Counted from the first letter of the stretch, positions 9,357 to 18,153 are shown. The stretch: DNA of 64,000 nt from Alpinimonas psychrophila (GCF_014137865.1 NZ_JACGWU010000009.1:1-64000), one strand, 5' to 3'. The notes: generated by a model from the sequence alone, not told the origin. Numbers and translations are program-made.

Positions 9357-11039
9357 GTGGTTGTCGTCCACACACAAGAGGCTCTTGAACCGGAACGAAC
9401 AGGCTTGAACAACTGGTTACTCCAGCGTTGGGTCTCGCTGGGAGCGACCGCAGGGGGCCGTAAGGTTCCGGGAACTCTCGTCGTTGCGTGTGCTGCACTG
9501 GTCGTGGGTGTTATCGCGTGCGTGATCACCACCTCGTCTGGCATCAATCTTGCCTACTCTGATGCGCAGAGCCACCTCACCATCGCTCGTCGTATTTTCG
9601 ACAGTAAGGCCCCCGGTTTCACCCAGTTGGGAACTGTCTGGTTACCAATACCGACGCTACTTCTGCTGCCCTTCGTGCAATCGCTGTGGCTGTGGCACAC
9701 CGGCTGGGCGGCCTGCATTCTCGGGATTCTTTGCCTCATGGTTACGGTCGTTGGTGTGTATCGGATCGCCGCGCGGATCGGGCTGAACCGGGCGGGCAGA
9801 ATCGTCAGTGTTCTCCTGATTCTGCTCAATCCGAGCATCCTGTATATATATACAACCGCTTCGACAGAGCCGGTGCTCATTGCCTGCATGATGGGATGCT
9901 TTGCCGGACTCGCTCGTTGGATCACCAGCAAACGCAACCTGAGTGCAGGGGAGCTGATGGTGTTCGGCGGAATTCCAGCGGCGGGTGCGACACTGTCCAG
10001 GTATGAGGGGTGGGTGCTAGTTGTTACGGGAACGCTGGTCGTCATGCTTGTCGGGTGGCGGCGCAAGAGATCGTTGAAATACAGCGTCAAGATGGGGGCG
10101 GCGTTTGCGGTGCTGCCGGCCTTGGCCATCGCTTGGTGGCTGGCCTATAATTTTGCGGTTTACTCCAATCCGCTCGAGTTCATGTTCGGGCAGTATTCGG
10201 CCTACAACCTGCAAAAGGCGACCGCCGATGCCGGGTTGCTCGCATATACGCATAACCTCGGACTGTCGTTGTGGACTTATAACTGGTCTGTCGTCGAAAC
10301 AGCCGGACTCGTCACAGTCCTTCTCGGAGGTGCCGGGGCAATCGTGCTGGCGTGGCGTCGCGGCCTCTCGAACGAAGCGGTCATCGTCTGGCTGATGGGT
10401 GGAACTTACGGGTTCTTGTTGCTGAGTCTCTACTTGGGCCAGACCCATATGAATAATGATCACTCGTTTCCCAGCAACTGGTTTAACGGTCGTTTCGCCT
10501 TGGCGGTTATTCCGTGGTTGGCGGTTCTGGCAGCCGTCCTTGTCGATGCGCTACGGCGGGTTAAAGCAGTTGCCGCCGTTTCGCTTGCTGTCATTGGCGT
10601 TGCGATTTTCGGGCAGAGCCTGTGGTGGTCACAGGACCTCTCACGATCATCCGTCATTGCTGAAGCCCAAGGCTACGTGCGGTTCAAGTCCGAAAGTGGG
10701 GAAGCAGATGCGGCCGCGTTCCTGCGCGAGAACTACGAGGGAGGCGGGGTACTCATGGACGAATCGGCTGCAGGGAGCGCCCTCCTACCCGAGATCGGTA
10801 TTCCCCTCGCCGACTACTACAATCGCTCAACCGGTGACCTGTTCGATCAGGCAATCGCTCGCCCTTCGACGCACGCCCAGTGGGTATTCGTTTCGGCAGC
10901 GGATGCCTCCGGACTCAATGAAGCAGGCGTCGCTGACCTCGTTTGGGAGGCCTTGCGGGAAAACCCAGCTTTCGCAACAGGCTATCGGTTGGCATTTTCA
11001 GAGGGTACATACAGAATCTTCGAGCGAGTGGGGTCGTAA
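9357..11039 (+). CDS. GT-C-type integral membrane glycosyltransferase
   Basis: 560 residues with about 10-11 transmembrane helices and a C-terminal soluble part of about 110 residues. The first extracytoplasmic loop contains YSDAQSHLTIARRIFDS, with the acidic residue that PMT/ArnT-like (GT39/GT83) enzymes use for catalysis, so a polyprenyl-phosphate-sugar donor is likely. GTG start, 4 bp after the BcsB-like gene; its stop overlaps the GT2 start (TAATG). Co-operonic placement suggests it decorates or builds the polymer made by the GT2 enzyme. Substrate cannot be told from sequence. Confidence 0.72.
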   Translation: MVVVHTQEALEPERTGLNNWLLQRWVSLGATAGGRKVPGTLVVACAALVVGVIACVITTSSGINLAYSDAQSHLTIARRIFDSKAPGFTQLGTVWLPIPTLLLLPFVQSLWLWHTGWAACILGILCLMVTVVGVYRIAARIGLNRAGRIVSVLLILLNPSILYIYTTASTEPVLIACMMGCFAGLARWITSKRNLSAGELMVFGGIPAAGATLSRYEGWVLVVTGTLVVMLVGWRRKRSLKYSVKMGAAFAVLPALAIAWWLAYNFAVYSNPLEFMFGQYSAYNLQKATADAGLLAYTHNLGLSLWTYNWSVVETAGLVTVLLGGAGAIVLAWRRGLSNEAVIVWLMGGTYGFLLLSLYLGQTHMNNDHSFPSNWFNGRFALAVIPWLAVLAAVLVDALRRVKAVAAVSLAVIGVAIFGQSLWWSQDLSRSSVIAEAQGYVRFKSESGEADAAAFLRENYEGGGVLMDESAAGSALLPEIGIPLADYYNRSTGDLFDQAIARPSTHAQWVFVSAADASGLNEAGVADLVWEALRENPAFATGYRLAFSEGTYRIFERVGS

Positions 11040-12982
11040 TGGTGGCACGTATCGATGCAGCACGTGTCGGTGAGATTTTGATTGACGCGGGACTCATTAC
11101 AGACCAGCAGTTACGGGATGCTTTGCGCCTGCAACATTTAGAAGGTGGCCTGATCGGCCGACACCTCATCCTCCTGGGCGCCGTCAACCGCCGGGAAATG
11201 TACGACGCTCTGGCACAGCAATGGAATGCACCCCTCATCGACCTTGTGGCTGAACCACCCGAGGCCGGTTTACTCTCTGTGATCGGACCCGAACGCCTGA
11301 TCGAGGCCGGTTGGGTGCCCTGGAAACGCGAAGGAGCCGGTGCAATCATCGCCACCACCGTGCCGCCAACCGAGCAATTTCGCGCGGATGCGGCGGAGTT
11401 GCTCGGGGTGCGTCACATTTCAGTGCGAACCACGACGGACTGGGATCTCAACCAGGCGGTGGAAGCGGCCTGTCGAACGACGCTGCTCTTCGGAGCATCT
11501 GAGGCCCTTGCTACGACGAGTAGCGATGAATCGGCCAAAGATGGCTTACGCCGTTGGCAGTTGGTCGTGCCGCTAACGATTGTGGCGAGCATTGTCGTCG
11601 GCCTTGTCGTCGATGCACCGACGACACTCATTTTTTTGCTTTCTGCCGCCAACCTGATCTTCGTGATGAATATCGGTTTTAAGGTATTGGCCGGGCTTCG
11701 GGCTCCGTTTAATGTGCGGGCTAAAGAGAAATGGAACGACGAAGTCGCGATCGAACGCGCGCAACGCGGCTTACCCGTGCTACCGCAGCGCACGCCCGAC
11801 GACGAACTGCCCGTCTACACGATTTTGGTTCCAGCCTACAAAGAGGCCAACATCATCAATAAGCTTCTCGCGAACTTAGGGGTACTGGACTACCCCAAGT
11901 CGAAACTTGAGGTGCTCGTGTTGCTCGAAGCCGACGACATCGAAACGATTACTGCTGTGCGTTTAATACGTCCGCCTGAATACGTGCGCCTCGTTATCGT
12001 GCCCCCGGGCGACCCGCAAACCAAACCGCGCGCCTGCAACTACGGACTCAGTTTCGCGCGAGGTGAGTTCGTGGTCATATACGACGCGGAAGACCGTCCG
12101 AACTCGAGTCAGCTGCGCGACACGGTTGCGGCGTTTCGGCGTGATGAGTTTGAACGTGACAACGTGCACTCCGACCAGCGCGAGCTTGTCTGTCTCCAAG
12201 GCGCGCTGAACTACTTTAATGCCGACTACAACGTGCTGACACGGATGTTCGCGGTTGAGTATGCTCACTGGTTTGACGCGATGCTGCCAGGCCTTGATCG
12301 ATCGCACCTGCCAATCCCACTCGGCGGGACCTCGAACCACTTCAAGACGAAAGTGCTCCGCAAACTCGGTGCGTGGGACCCCTACAACGTGACGGAAGAC
12401 GCCGACCTCGGCCTGCGTGTTTCCGCCCACGGGTACCGTGTTGGCATGATCGAGGCCAGCACAGGCGAAGAGGCTTGCGCAGAAGTGCCGGCATGGATCC
12501 GGCAGCGCACCCGATGGATTAAGGGTTACATTATGACGGCCGCCGTCAACACGCGGCACCCAATTCGGTGGTTCAAGGTCAACGGATTCTTCGGTGCGCT
12601 CAGCCTCGTGGCACTCATTATCGGCACTCCGCTGGCATTTATGTTGTATCCACTCGTCCTCGGATTCACGGTAATCACGTACATTGGAGTGCGGTTCATC
12701 GGGTTGGACCTACCCGAGTGGCTGTTGGTCACTGGCATGATCAACATGCTGTTCTCTAACTCGCTAATGATCATCCTGTCGGGTCTTGCAGCGTACAAAC
12801 GTTACAACTGGCGTATCGCAATGTTTGCGCTACTCAATCCGGTGTACTGGATTCTGCATTCGATAGCGGCTTGGCGCGCATTTTGGCAGATAGTGTTCAG
12901 CCCGCACCATTGGGAGAAGACGCCGCACGGGCTGACGGAGGAATACGAGGACTCGGCATTCGAGGGTAACTCAATCGCGTAG
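11039..12982 (+). CDS. GT2 polysaccharide synthase with N-terminal MshEN (c-di-GMP-binding) domain
   Basis: 647 residues. Residues 1-150 match the GspE N-terminal/MshEN fold: two tandem motifs of the type RxGxxLxxxGxxxxxxLxxALxxQ, the first from R9 to Q32 and the second about 39-61. Two helices follow (about 174-215), then a GT2 domain with the DxD-like YDAED (348-352), TED (452-454) and QxxRW (489-493), the signature of processive beta-glycan synthases, then about four C-terminal transmembrane helices. There is no PilZ domain. Known: MshEN domains bind c-di-GMP, and NfrB of E. coli combines GT2 and MshEN in the opposite order. I infer a c-di-GMP-activated exopolysaccharide synthase. Last gene of the operon; coupled to the GT-C gene. 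Confidence 0.85.
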   Translation: MVARIDAARVGEILIDAGLITDQQLRDALRLQHLEGGLIGRHLILLGAVNRREMYDALAQQWNAPLIDLVAEPPEAGLLSVIGPERLIEAGWVPWKREGAGAIIATTVPPTEQFRADAAELLGVRHISVRTTTDWDLNQAVEAACRTTLLFGASEALATTSSDESAKDGLRRWQLVVPLTIVASIVVGLVVDAPTTLIFLLSAANLIFVMNIGFKVLAGLRAPFNVRAKEKWNDEVAIERAQRGLPVLPQRTPDDELPVYTILVPAYKEANIINKLLANLGVLDYPKSKLEVLVLLEADDIETITAVRLIRPPEYVRLVIVPPGDPQTKPRACNYGLSFARGEFVVIYDAEDRPNSSQLRDTVAAFRRDEFERDNVHSDQRELVCLQGALNYFNADYNVLTRMFAVEYAHWFDAMLPGLDRSHLPIPLGGTSNHFKTKVLRKLGAWDPYNVTEDADLGLRVSAHGYRVGMIEASTGEEACAEVPAWIRQRTRWIKGYIMTAAVNTRHPIRWFKVNGFFGALSLVALIIGTPLAFMLYPLVLGFTVITYIGVRFIGLDLPEWLLVTGMINMLFSNSLMIILSGLAAYKRYNWRIAMFALLNPVYWILHSIAAWRAFWQIVFSPHHWEKTPHGLTEEYEDSAFEGNSIA

Positions 12983-13000
12983 CCAGTATTGACTTCCTCG

Positions 13001-14293
13001 CTAAACCCGTTCGGCGAGGAGTGCTGTGCGCCGTTCACCAATGCGCGTCAAAATTAACGTTGCGCTGTGCGGGCCTTGCAGGCGGAGTTTCTTACGAAAT
13101 TCTGCGGGGTCGATGTCGACACCACGTTTCTTAACCTCGAGCGTGCCAATCCCTCGCGTTCGCATCTCACGTGTCAGTGTTTTCACGTCGAGAGGAAACT
13201 CGTCGAGAATGCGAAAACCACGTGCGAATGGTGTGGATACGAGGATATCGCTCGTGAGATACGCAATGCGCTCGGAAAGCATGTGCGCGCCCATGATGCG
13301 GGCGAGGTCTCCGATGAGCCGTGCTCGAATGACAGATCCATCGGGCTCATAGAGAAAGTTACCGAGTACACCAGCTTCGACATCATCGCTGTCACCGGGA
13401 GCATTCATTTCATGTGTGCCTGTGTCATCCAACACGAGTGCCGAGCGCGTTATGCCAGGGCGGGCAACTGTGCCGAACCACAGCCCCAGCTCCACGACGC
13501 TTCCGTCGACTGAGACCCACTGGGCCTCGGCGTCGATTGGAATCAGGCCACGGTCAAACCCGGGGCCGAGCTTCACCCCCGCGGGATAACGTTCGGCCAA
13601 TCCAAAAGCGAATTTTAGGCTCGGTGAGTAGTCTTCAGGGCGTGTCAATCGTTCGGTGTTCGAATGGCCGGATGTGCGCCGCGCCGGGTCCAAATAAATG
13701 CCGATGCGCGCGGCGGAGTGAGGGCCATTGCTGTTACCCTCAACGGCTAGTGCGGCGAGGTCGAACTCCTCGGCACGGGCGTGAACCACCGTAACGTTCT
13801 CAAAGATCGCTAAGTTGTAGGAGGCCAAAGCCGCTGTGACCTCGTCGGCCTCCACGGCCGTCACGGTAAGCCCCAAGCCAGCCATTGCCATGGCATCCGC
13901 GCCAATGCCACAACCGAGATCCGCGACGTGGGTAATGCCGGCACGGGAGAATCGGCCGGCATGCAGTGCAGCAACTCGCAAGCGGGTGGCTTGTTCGAGG
14001 CCGGCTTCGGTGAAGAGCATCCGCACAGCGAAATCGTCAAACTTTGCCGCGGCTTTGGAGCGCAGTTTGGCTTGTGTGAGGACCGCCGCCACGAGGGCGG
14101 AGGAGTGACCTGCACTGCGCAGGCCTGCCACGATACGAACAATGTCGCCTTTACTCGAATATTCGGGGAGCGAATCTAGTAGTCGCAGCCCGGACGGAGT
14201 CAGTAATTCACGTACTTCGCTTGTCTCCACGAGAGCAAACTTACCAAGGTGCGCTGTGGAGGGAGCGCCAGACGCGGAACAATTTGTTGCCAC
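13001..14293 (-). CDS. Class I SAM methyltransferase with THUMP-like domain
   Basis: Up to 430 residues. The SAM-binding core is visible as VADLGCGIGADAMAMAGLGLTVTAVEAD, followed by a DPARRT motif (YLDPARRTSGH), as in actinobacterial THUMP-like methyltransferases. The C-terminal 90 residues (FPLDVKTLTREMRTRGIGTLEVKKRG and ILTRIGE) match the THUMP-like extension. A role in RNA or ribosome modification is inferred. The start is uncertain: GTG 14293 has no clear ribosome-binding site, and GTG 14230 is an alternative. It is divergent from groES and its start lies within 10 bp of a CIRCE element, so HrcA might affect it too. Confidence 0.78.
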   Translation of the reverse strand: MATNCSASGAPSTAHLGKFALVETSEVRELLTPSGLRLLDSLPEYSSKGDIVRIVAGLRSAGHSSALVAAVLTQAKLRSKAAAKFDDFAVRMLFTEAGLEQATRLRVAALHAGRFSRAGITHVADLGCGIGADAMAMAGLGLTVTAVEADEVTAALASYNLAIFENVTVVHARAEEFDLAALAVEGNSNGPHSAARIGIYLDPARRTSGHSNTERLTRPEDYSPSLKFAFGLAERYPAGVKLGPGFDRGLIPIDAEAQWVSVDGSVVELGLWFGTVARPGITRSALVLDDTGTHEMNAPGDSDDVEAGVLGNFLYEPDGSVIRARLIGDLARIMGAHMLSERIAYLTSDILVSTPFARGFRILDEFPLDVKTLTREMRTRGIGTLEVKKRGVDIDPAEFRKKLRLQGPHSATLILTRIGERRTALLAERV

Positions 14294-14300
14294 GTATTTC

Positions 14301-14325
14301 TAGCACTCACGTTGCGCGAGTGCTA
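14301..14325 (+). promoter_or_regulatory. CIRCE element 1 (HrcA operator)
   Basis: TAGCACTC and GAGTGCTA separated by exactly 9 bases, a near-perfect CIRCE (consensus TTAGCACTC-N9-GAGTGCTAA). It lies about 80 bp before groES and between groES and the divergent methyltransferase gene. Known binding site of the heat-shock repressor HrcA. Confidence 0.93.
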
Positions 14326-14346
14326 GTTGGCGCCGTAGACTCGCAA

Positions 14347-14373
14347 TTAGCACTCGCAGAGTTCGGGTGCCAA
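14347..14373 (+). promoter_or_regulatory. CIRCE element 2 (HrcA operator, imperfect right arm)
   Basis: Left arm TTAGCACTC is perfect. After 9 bases the right arm is GGGTGCCAA, two mismatches from GAGTGCTAA. It lies 32-58 bp upstream of the groES start, where it would overlap the promoter or early transcript. Two operators in series suggest tight HrcA repression. Confidence 0.85.
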
Positions 14374-14404
14374 TTCACTGTCTTAGCAAAGAAAGAGGTC
14401 AACC

Positions 14405-14701
14405 GTGTCGGTCGCCATCAAGCCGCTCGAAGATCGCATTGTCATCAAGCAGGTCGAGGCAGAGCAGACCACCGCGTCTGGTCTGGTTATCCCCGACACC
14501 GCTAAAGAGAAGCCTCAGGAGGGCGACGTTGTAGCTGTCGGCCCCGGTCGCATCGATGACAACGGCAATCGCGTTCCCCTTGACATCGCCGTTGGCGACA
14601 AGGTGATCTACTCCAAGTACGGCGGAACCGAAGTTAAGTATGCCGGCGAAGAGTACCTCGTACTCTCGGCTCGCGACGTTCTTGCGGTCGTCGTTCGATA
14701 A
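14405..14701 (+). CDS. groES: Co-chaperonin GroES
   Basis: 98 residues, full length: [21 protein letters not shown] at the N-terminus, the mobile loop [19 protein letters not shown] and the C-terminal [14 protein letters not shown]. It caps the GroEL chaperonin in the cytosol. GTG start with GAGG upstream. No groEL follows: the gene is monocistronic, ends in a UUCG-loop hairpin, and is followed by rarD. The groEL partner must be elsewhere. Regulated by the two CIRCE elements upstream. Confidence 0.97.
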   Translation: MSVAIKPLEDRIVIKQVEAEQTTASGLVIPDTAKEKPQEGDVVAVGPGRIDDNGNRVPLDIAVGDKVIYSKYGGTEVKYAGEEYLVLSARDVLAVVVR

Positions 14702-14719
14702 CACGCATTTTCTCCTGAT

Positions 14720-14750
14720 GGACCTCGGCTTCGGCTGGGGTCCATTTGCG
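14720..14750 (+). terminator. Hairpin terminator of groES
   Basis: 10-bp stem GGACCTCGGC/GCTGGGGTCC (two G-T pairs) closed by a TTCG tetraloop, followed by ATTTGC. Very stable hairpin just after the groES stop; the T-tract is short. Confidence 0.75.
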
Positions 14751-14797
14751 TTGCGAGGGGCGTTTTGTGTTGTCGTTGTCGGGGTAGCATCGAGAGT

Positions 14798-15739
14798 GTG
14801 AGTCCCGCTAATTCCCACCAAAAACTTTCGCGCCCCGGGTTGCTTTATGCGTTTGGCGCCTACGGCATGTGGGGTTTGTTCCCGCTCTATTTTTTGGCGC
14901 TTCTCCCCGCAAGCCCGTTTGAAATTGTCTCGTATCGCATTATTTTCTCGCTCATTTTTTGCGCGCTCCTGCTGACAATCACGCGTGGATGGCGGCGATA
15001 TGTTGTTCTGCTGCGTCAGCGTCGCATTCTGCTGACGATGGCACTGGCTGGCGTGCTGATTTACGCGAACTGGCAGATCTTTATTATTGCTGTTGTTTCT
15101 AACCAAGTACTCGAGTCGTCCCTCGGGTATTTCATCAACCCCATCTTCACGGTGGTCCTCGGGGTAACGATTCTCAAAGAGAAGCTGCGACCGCTGCAGT
15201 GGGTTGCGGTGGGCATCAGTTTCATTGCCGTTCTCGTGCTGACTTTTAGTTACGGAAAAGTGCCGTGGATTTCACTTGCCCTCGCGACGTCCTTTGGTCT
15301 TTATGGGTTGATCAAGAAACAGGTGGGACCGCGAGTAGACGCCATCAGTGGTTTGACCATGGAATCTATGTGGGTGTTGCCCATCGCCATCCTTCAGCTT
15401 GTTATTGTGGGCAACCTTGTTGGCCTGACCTTCGTGGGTTTTGGTGTCGGACACACCCTGCTCCTGATGAGCTCTGGAATTTTGACCGCGCTGCCCCTCC
15501 TCCTGTTTGCGGCAAGCGCCAAACGACTGCCCCTCACGGCCATTGGCCTCATTCAATATTCGACCCCAGTGGTGACCTTTCTGCTCGCGTTGTTTGTCTT
15601 GCATGAGGCCATGCCGAGTTCGCGCTGGGTCGGCTTCATTCTCATTTGGGTATCACTCTTGGTGCTCACCGTAGATATGTTGACGTCGGCTCGCACTGCC
15701 CGGCTAGCTCGGGCCGCCTACGGCGCCACGCTGAGCTAG
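14798..15739 (+). CDS. rarD: RarD-type EamA transporter
   Basis: 313 residues from GTG 14798, with ten predicted transmembrane helices in two EamA-type halves. Typical RarD segments are present: GLLYAFGAYGMWGLFPLYF near the start, NWQIFIIAV, and ESSLGYFINPIFTVVLG, where LGYFINP is a family hallmark. RarD proteins belong to the drug/metabolite transporter superfamily; the substrate (originally linked to chloramphenicol sensitivity) is not established. The conserved region begins close to 14798, and the reading frame upstream is unlike the family. Confidence 0.88.
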   Translation: MSPANSHQKLSRPGLLYAFGAYGMWGLFPLYFLALLPASPFEIVSYRIIFSLIFCALLLTITRGWRRYVVLLRQRRILLTMALAGVLIYANWQIFIIAVVSNQVLESSLGYFINPIFTVVLGVTILKEKLRPLQWVAVGISFIAVLVLTFSYGKVPWISLALATSFGLYGLIKKQVGPRVDAISGLTMESMWVLPIAILQLVIVGNLVGLTFVGFGVGHTLLLMSSGILTALPLLLFAASAKRLPLTAIGLIQYSTPVVTFLLALFVLHEAMPSSRWVGFILIWVSLLVLTVDMLTSARTARLARAAYGATLS

Positions 15740-15820
15740 TTCTTTGCGTGCCCTGCGATCAGCGCGGGTCGACCTCGGTATGGTGGATGTTGTCATAAAT
15801 ACACAACGGATGGGTGAGAC

Positions 15821-16627
15821 ATGTTGGTTTCTCGACTGGCGGGAATTTTTCTTGCGGGTGCTGTGATCGTCGCACTTGCTGGATGTTCGGGTGAAGCAAT
15901 GATCACGCCGACGCCCTCGGCAACCCCGGTCGCACCTTCCGGTGACGGCGTCTTGCGCATCGGTGACATGACGCCCGTTTCTGGCCCACTCGCCGCTTTC
16001 GCGAAGGCACAAGCGGCGGGCGTTGAATTGGCGGTAAACGAGGTGAACGCGGCCGGTGGGTATAACAAGGTTCCTGTGGAGGTTTTGCACCGAGGCGCGG
16101 GTGACGGCGACGCTGCCGTAACGGATGCCAGTTTTGCCGATCTTTTGGCGCGCGGCGTCGACGTCATCATTGCCCCCGCATCCGCCAGTGTTTTGGCCCA
16201 ACTTGCTCCGCTCGCACAGGCCGCAGGAATTGCCCTCGTTGCCCCTGCTTCCGCCGATAATGCACCCGCCGGGGCGGTGACGACCCCTGTCGTTCCCGAT
16301 GACACGTTCGCCGTGCGCTTGCGCGTCTCTGACCCTGGTGTCGGCGAACTTTCCTACGGGATCGAGGCCTATGACCTCACCATCGCAGCCATTCTTGGCG
16401 CGACGCTTGCGAAAGATGACGGGGGCGCCTCCGTTTCGTACGGCCTTTCTCTCGTGACGGGGTCAGGTATCCAGTGTTCCAGTTATGGCATGTGCCTAGA
16501 TGTCCTAACGACGCAGACCTCAATCGACTATGTGGGGCTTGCGGGGCAGATCAATTATTCTGACGCCACAGGCATGGTGTACTTCGGAAAGGCCATCGCG
16601 CCCACATCGACTCCCTCGGCAAAATAG
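15821..16627 (+). CDS. Short LivK-like lipoprotein lacking its middle region
   Basis: 268-residue lipoprotein: signal peptide with lipobox ALAGC, then RIGDMTPVSGPL..AGVELAVNEVNAAGG, the start of a type I periplasmic binding fold, parallel to the same part of the LivK next door. At about residue 150 it jumps from the equivalent of GANTS to VRLRVSDPGVGELSYGIEAYDLT, which matches the LivK segment VRLSDWNVAVQGAALTDFTYAAESYDATT. The intervening region of about 110-130 residues (most of lobe 2) is missing. It may be an accessory or decoy binding protein, or a decaying paralogue. Start ATG has GGGTGAG upstream. Confidence 0.7.
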   Translation: MLVSRLAGIFLAGAVIVALAGCSGEAMITPTPSATPVAPSGDGVLRIGDMTPVSGPLAAFAKAQAAGVELAVNEVNAAGGYNKVPVEVLHRGAGDGDAAVTDASFADLLARGVDVIIAPASASVLAQLAPLAQAAGIALVAPASADNAPAGAVTTPVVPDDTFAVRLRVSDPGVGELSYGIEAYDLTIAAILGATLAKDDGGASVSYGLSLVTGSGIQCSSYGMCLDVLTTQTSIDYVGLAGQINYSDATGMVYFGKAIAPTSTPSAK

Positions 16628-16769
16628 TCCTACAACGGATTCCGTCGCCTTGAGGAAACCGCAGCGCCGAAAACGGAAGTCCTTGTGAATCTGCCTGATT
16701 TGTTACGCAGTTGTAACGCTAATTAGTTGTTTCACGAAACGTTCTCCTAATAGTTTGTACCTACTGAGA

Positions 16770-16788
16770 AGCACGCTTTCGGCGTGCT
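16770..16788 (+). promoter_or_regulatory. Hairpin in the livK leader
   Basis: 7-bp perfect stem AGCACGC/GCGTGCT with a TTTCG loop, 28 bp before the livK start and upstream of its AAGGAG. No T-tract, so not a terminator. Possibly an mRNA-stabilising leader hairpin; function unknown. Confidence 0.45.
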
Positions 16789-16815
16789 CCCACCACATTG
16801 AAACCAAGGAGTACC

Positions 16816-18135
16816 ATGAGCGTAATTTCACGACGTTCTCGTGCACTCGGAGGATTTGCCGTATTGGCTTCGTCAGCACTTTTGCTGGCTGGCTGTGCGA
16901 GCGGATCCACTGGGACTGCAACCACCGCTGCAGCCGCTGCCTATAAGGCAATCGACTGCGCCGCTGGAGCCACGAGCGCTGACACCCTGAAGGTCGGCGG
17001 ATTGCTTCCCGTCACAGGTTCTCTTTCCTTCCTCGGCCCGCCCGAGATTGCTGGCGTTGGCTTGGCCATCGCGGACATCAACGCCGCGGGTGGCGTTGGC
17101 GGAAAAGACGTCTGCTACTACGGCAAGGACTCTGGAGACAGCAGCGACATGGCCGTTTCGACGGCTTCCGCCCAGGACCTCATCAAGAACAACGTTTCTG
17201 TTGTCATTGGTGCGGCTTCGTCGAGCGTTTCGCTCAACGTGGTCGACTCTTTTACGGCCGCCAAGATTGTTGAAATCTCCGGCGCAAACACTTCGGCTAA
17301 GTTGAGCGGTTATTCGCCCTTCTACTTCCGTACTGCACCGCCAGACACGGTTCAGGGCTCGGCTCTTGGCCAGCTCGTAACCGGTGACGGCAATGCCAGT
17401 GTTGCCTTCATCGTCTTCAATGACTCTTACGGCACGGGCCTTCGTGACGCGACGCAGGCAGCAATTGAAACTGCCGGCGGAAAAGTCGTTTATGGCGGCA
17501 AAGGTATGGGGCAGGAGTTCCCTCCCGGGCAGACAACCTTCTCGTCTGAGGTAACCGCGGCTCTCGCCGCCAAGCCTGACGCCGTCGTCGTCGTTGCGTT
17601 CGACGAGACGAAGTCAATTGTTCCTGAAATGGTTAACCAAGGGTGGACCATGTCGAAGACCTACTTTACGGACGGCAACACCGCATCCTACGAGAAGGAC
17701 TTCCAGGCAGGCACGCTCGCAGGTGCTCAGGGAACCATTCCTGGTGCCAGCCCCTCGTCGGACCTCAAGGTACGTCTTTCGGACTGGAACGTTGCGGTTC
17801 AGGGTGCGGCATTGACCGACTTCACTTACGCTGCTGAATCCTACGACGCCACCACGCTCGCAGCCCTCGCTGCGGTCAAGGGTGGCAAGACGGACCCTGT
17901 TACCATCCAGGCCAACATGGCTGCGGTATCAGGCGCGAACGGCGGCACCAAGTGTGCCACGTTCGCTGACTGTGTCGTTTTGATCAAGGACGGCAAGGAC
18001 ATCCAGTACCAAGGGCCCAGCTCCATCGGACCCTTCAATGCAAAGAACGACCCTTCGTCGGCGTTCATTGGTATCTACAAGTTCGATGCCAAGAACATTC
18101 CCGTCTGGGGATCGGCTGTAGAAGGTAAGTCCTAA
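16816..18135 (+). CDS. livK: Branched-chain amino-acid-type ABC transporter substrate-binding lipoprotein
   Basis: 439 residues from ATG 16816, which has AAGGAG at 5-bp spacing. Signal peptide with lipobox LLAGC, then a complete Peripla_BP_6 (type I) two-lobe fold: KVGGLLPVTGSLSFLGPPEIAG at the start, VVIGAASSSVS in the middle, TYAAESYDATTLAALA near the end. It should capture ligand outside the membrane for the LivHMGF transporter encoded convergently at 18230-22317. Ligand could be branched-chain amino acids, amides or related compounds. It is separated from livF by a strong two-way terminator. Confidence 0.88.
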   Translation: MSVISRRSRALGGFAVLASSALLLAGCASGSTGTATTAAAAAYKAIDCAAGATSADTLKVGGLLPVTGSLSFLGPPEIAGVGLAIADINAAGGVGGKDVCYYGKDSGDSSDMAVSTASAQDLIKNNVSVVIGAASSSVSLNVVDSFTAAKIVEISGANTSAKLSGYSPFYFRTAPPDTVQGSALGQLVTGDGNASVAFIVFNDSYGTGLRDATQAAIETAGGKVVYGGKGMGQEFPPGQTTFSSEVTAALAAKPDAVVVVAFDETKSIVPEMVNQGWTMSKTYFTDGNTASYEKDFQAGTLAGAQGTIPGASPSSDLKVRLSDWNVAVQGAALTDFTYAAESYDATTLAALAAVKGGKTDPVTIQANMAAVSGANGGTKCATFADCVVLIKDGKDIQYQGPSSIGPFNAKNDPSSAFIGIYKFDAKNIPVWGSAVEGKS

Positions 18136-18153
18136 GCACTGTCAGATCGCAGA

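Noticed and set aside
7298-12982. Reading the BcsB/GT2 operon as a cellulose (bcs) operon
   Set aside because: No PilZ domain on the GT2, no BcsZ or BcsC, and an extra GT-C enzyme; the product cannot be called cellulose.
12996-13019. CCTCGC/GCGAGG hairpin at the methyltransferase stop
   Set aside because: 6-bp stem with a 12-nt loop and no T-tract; overlaps coding sequence.
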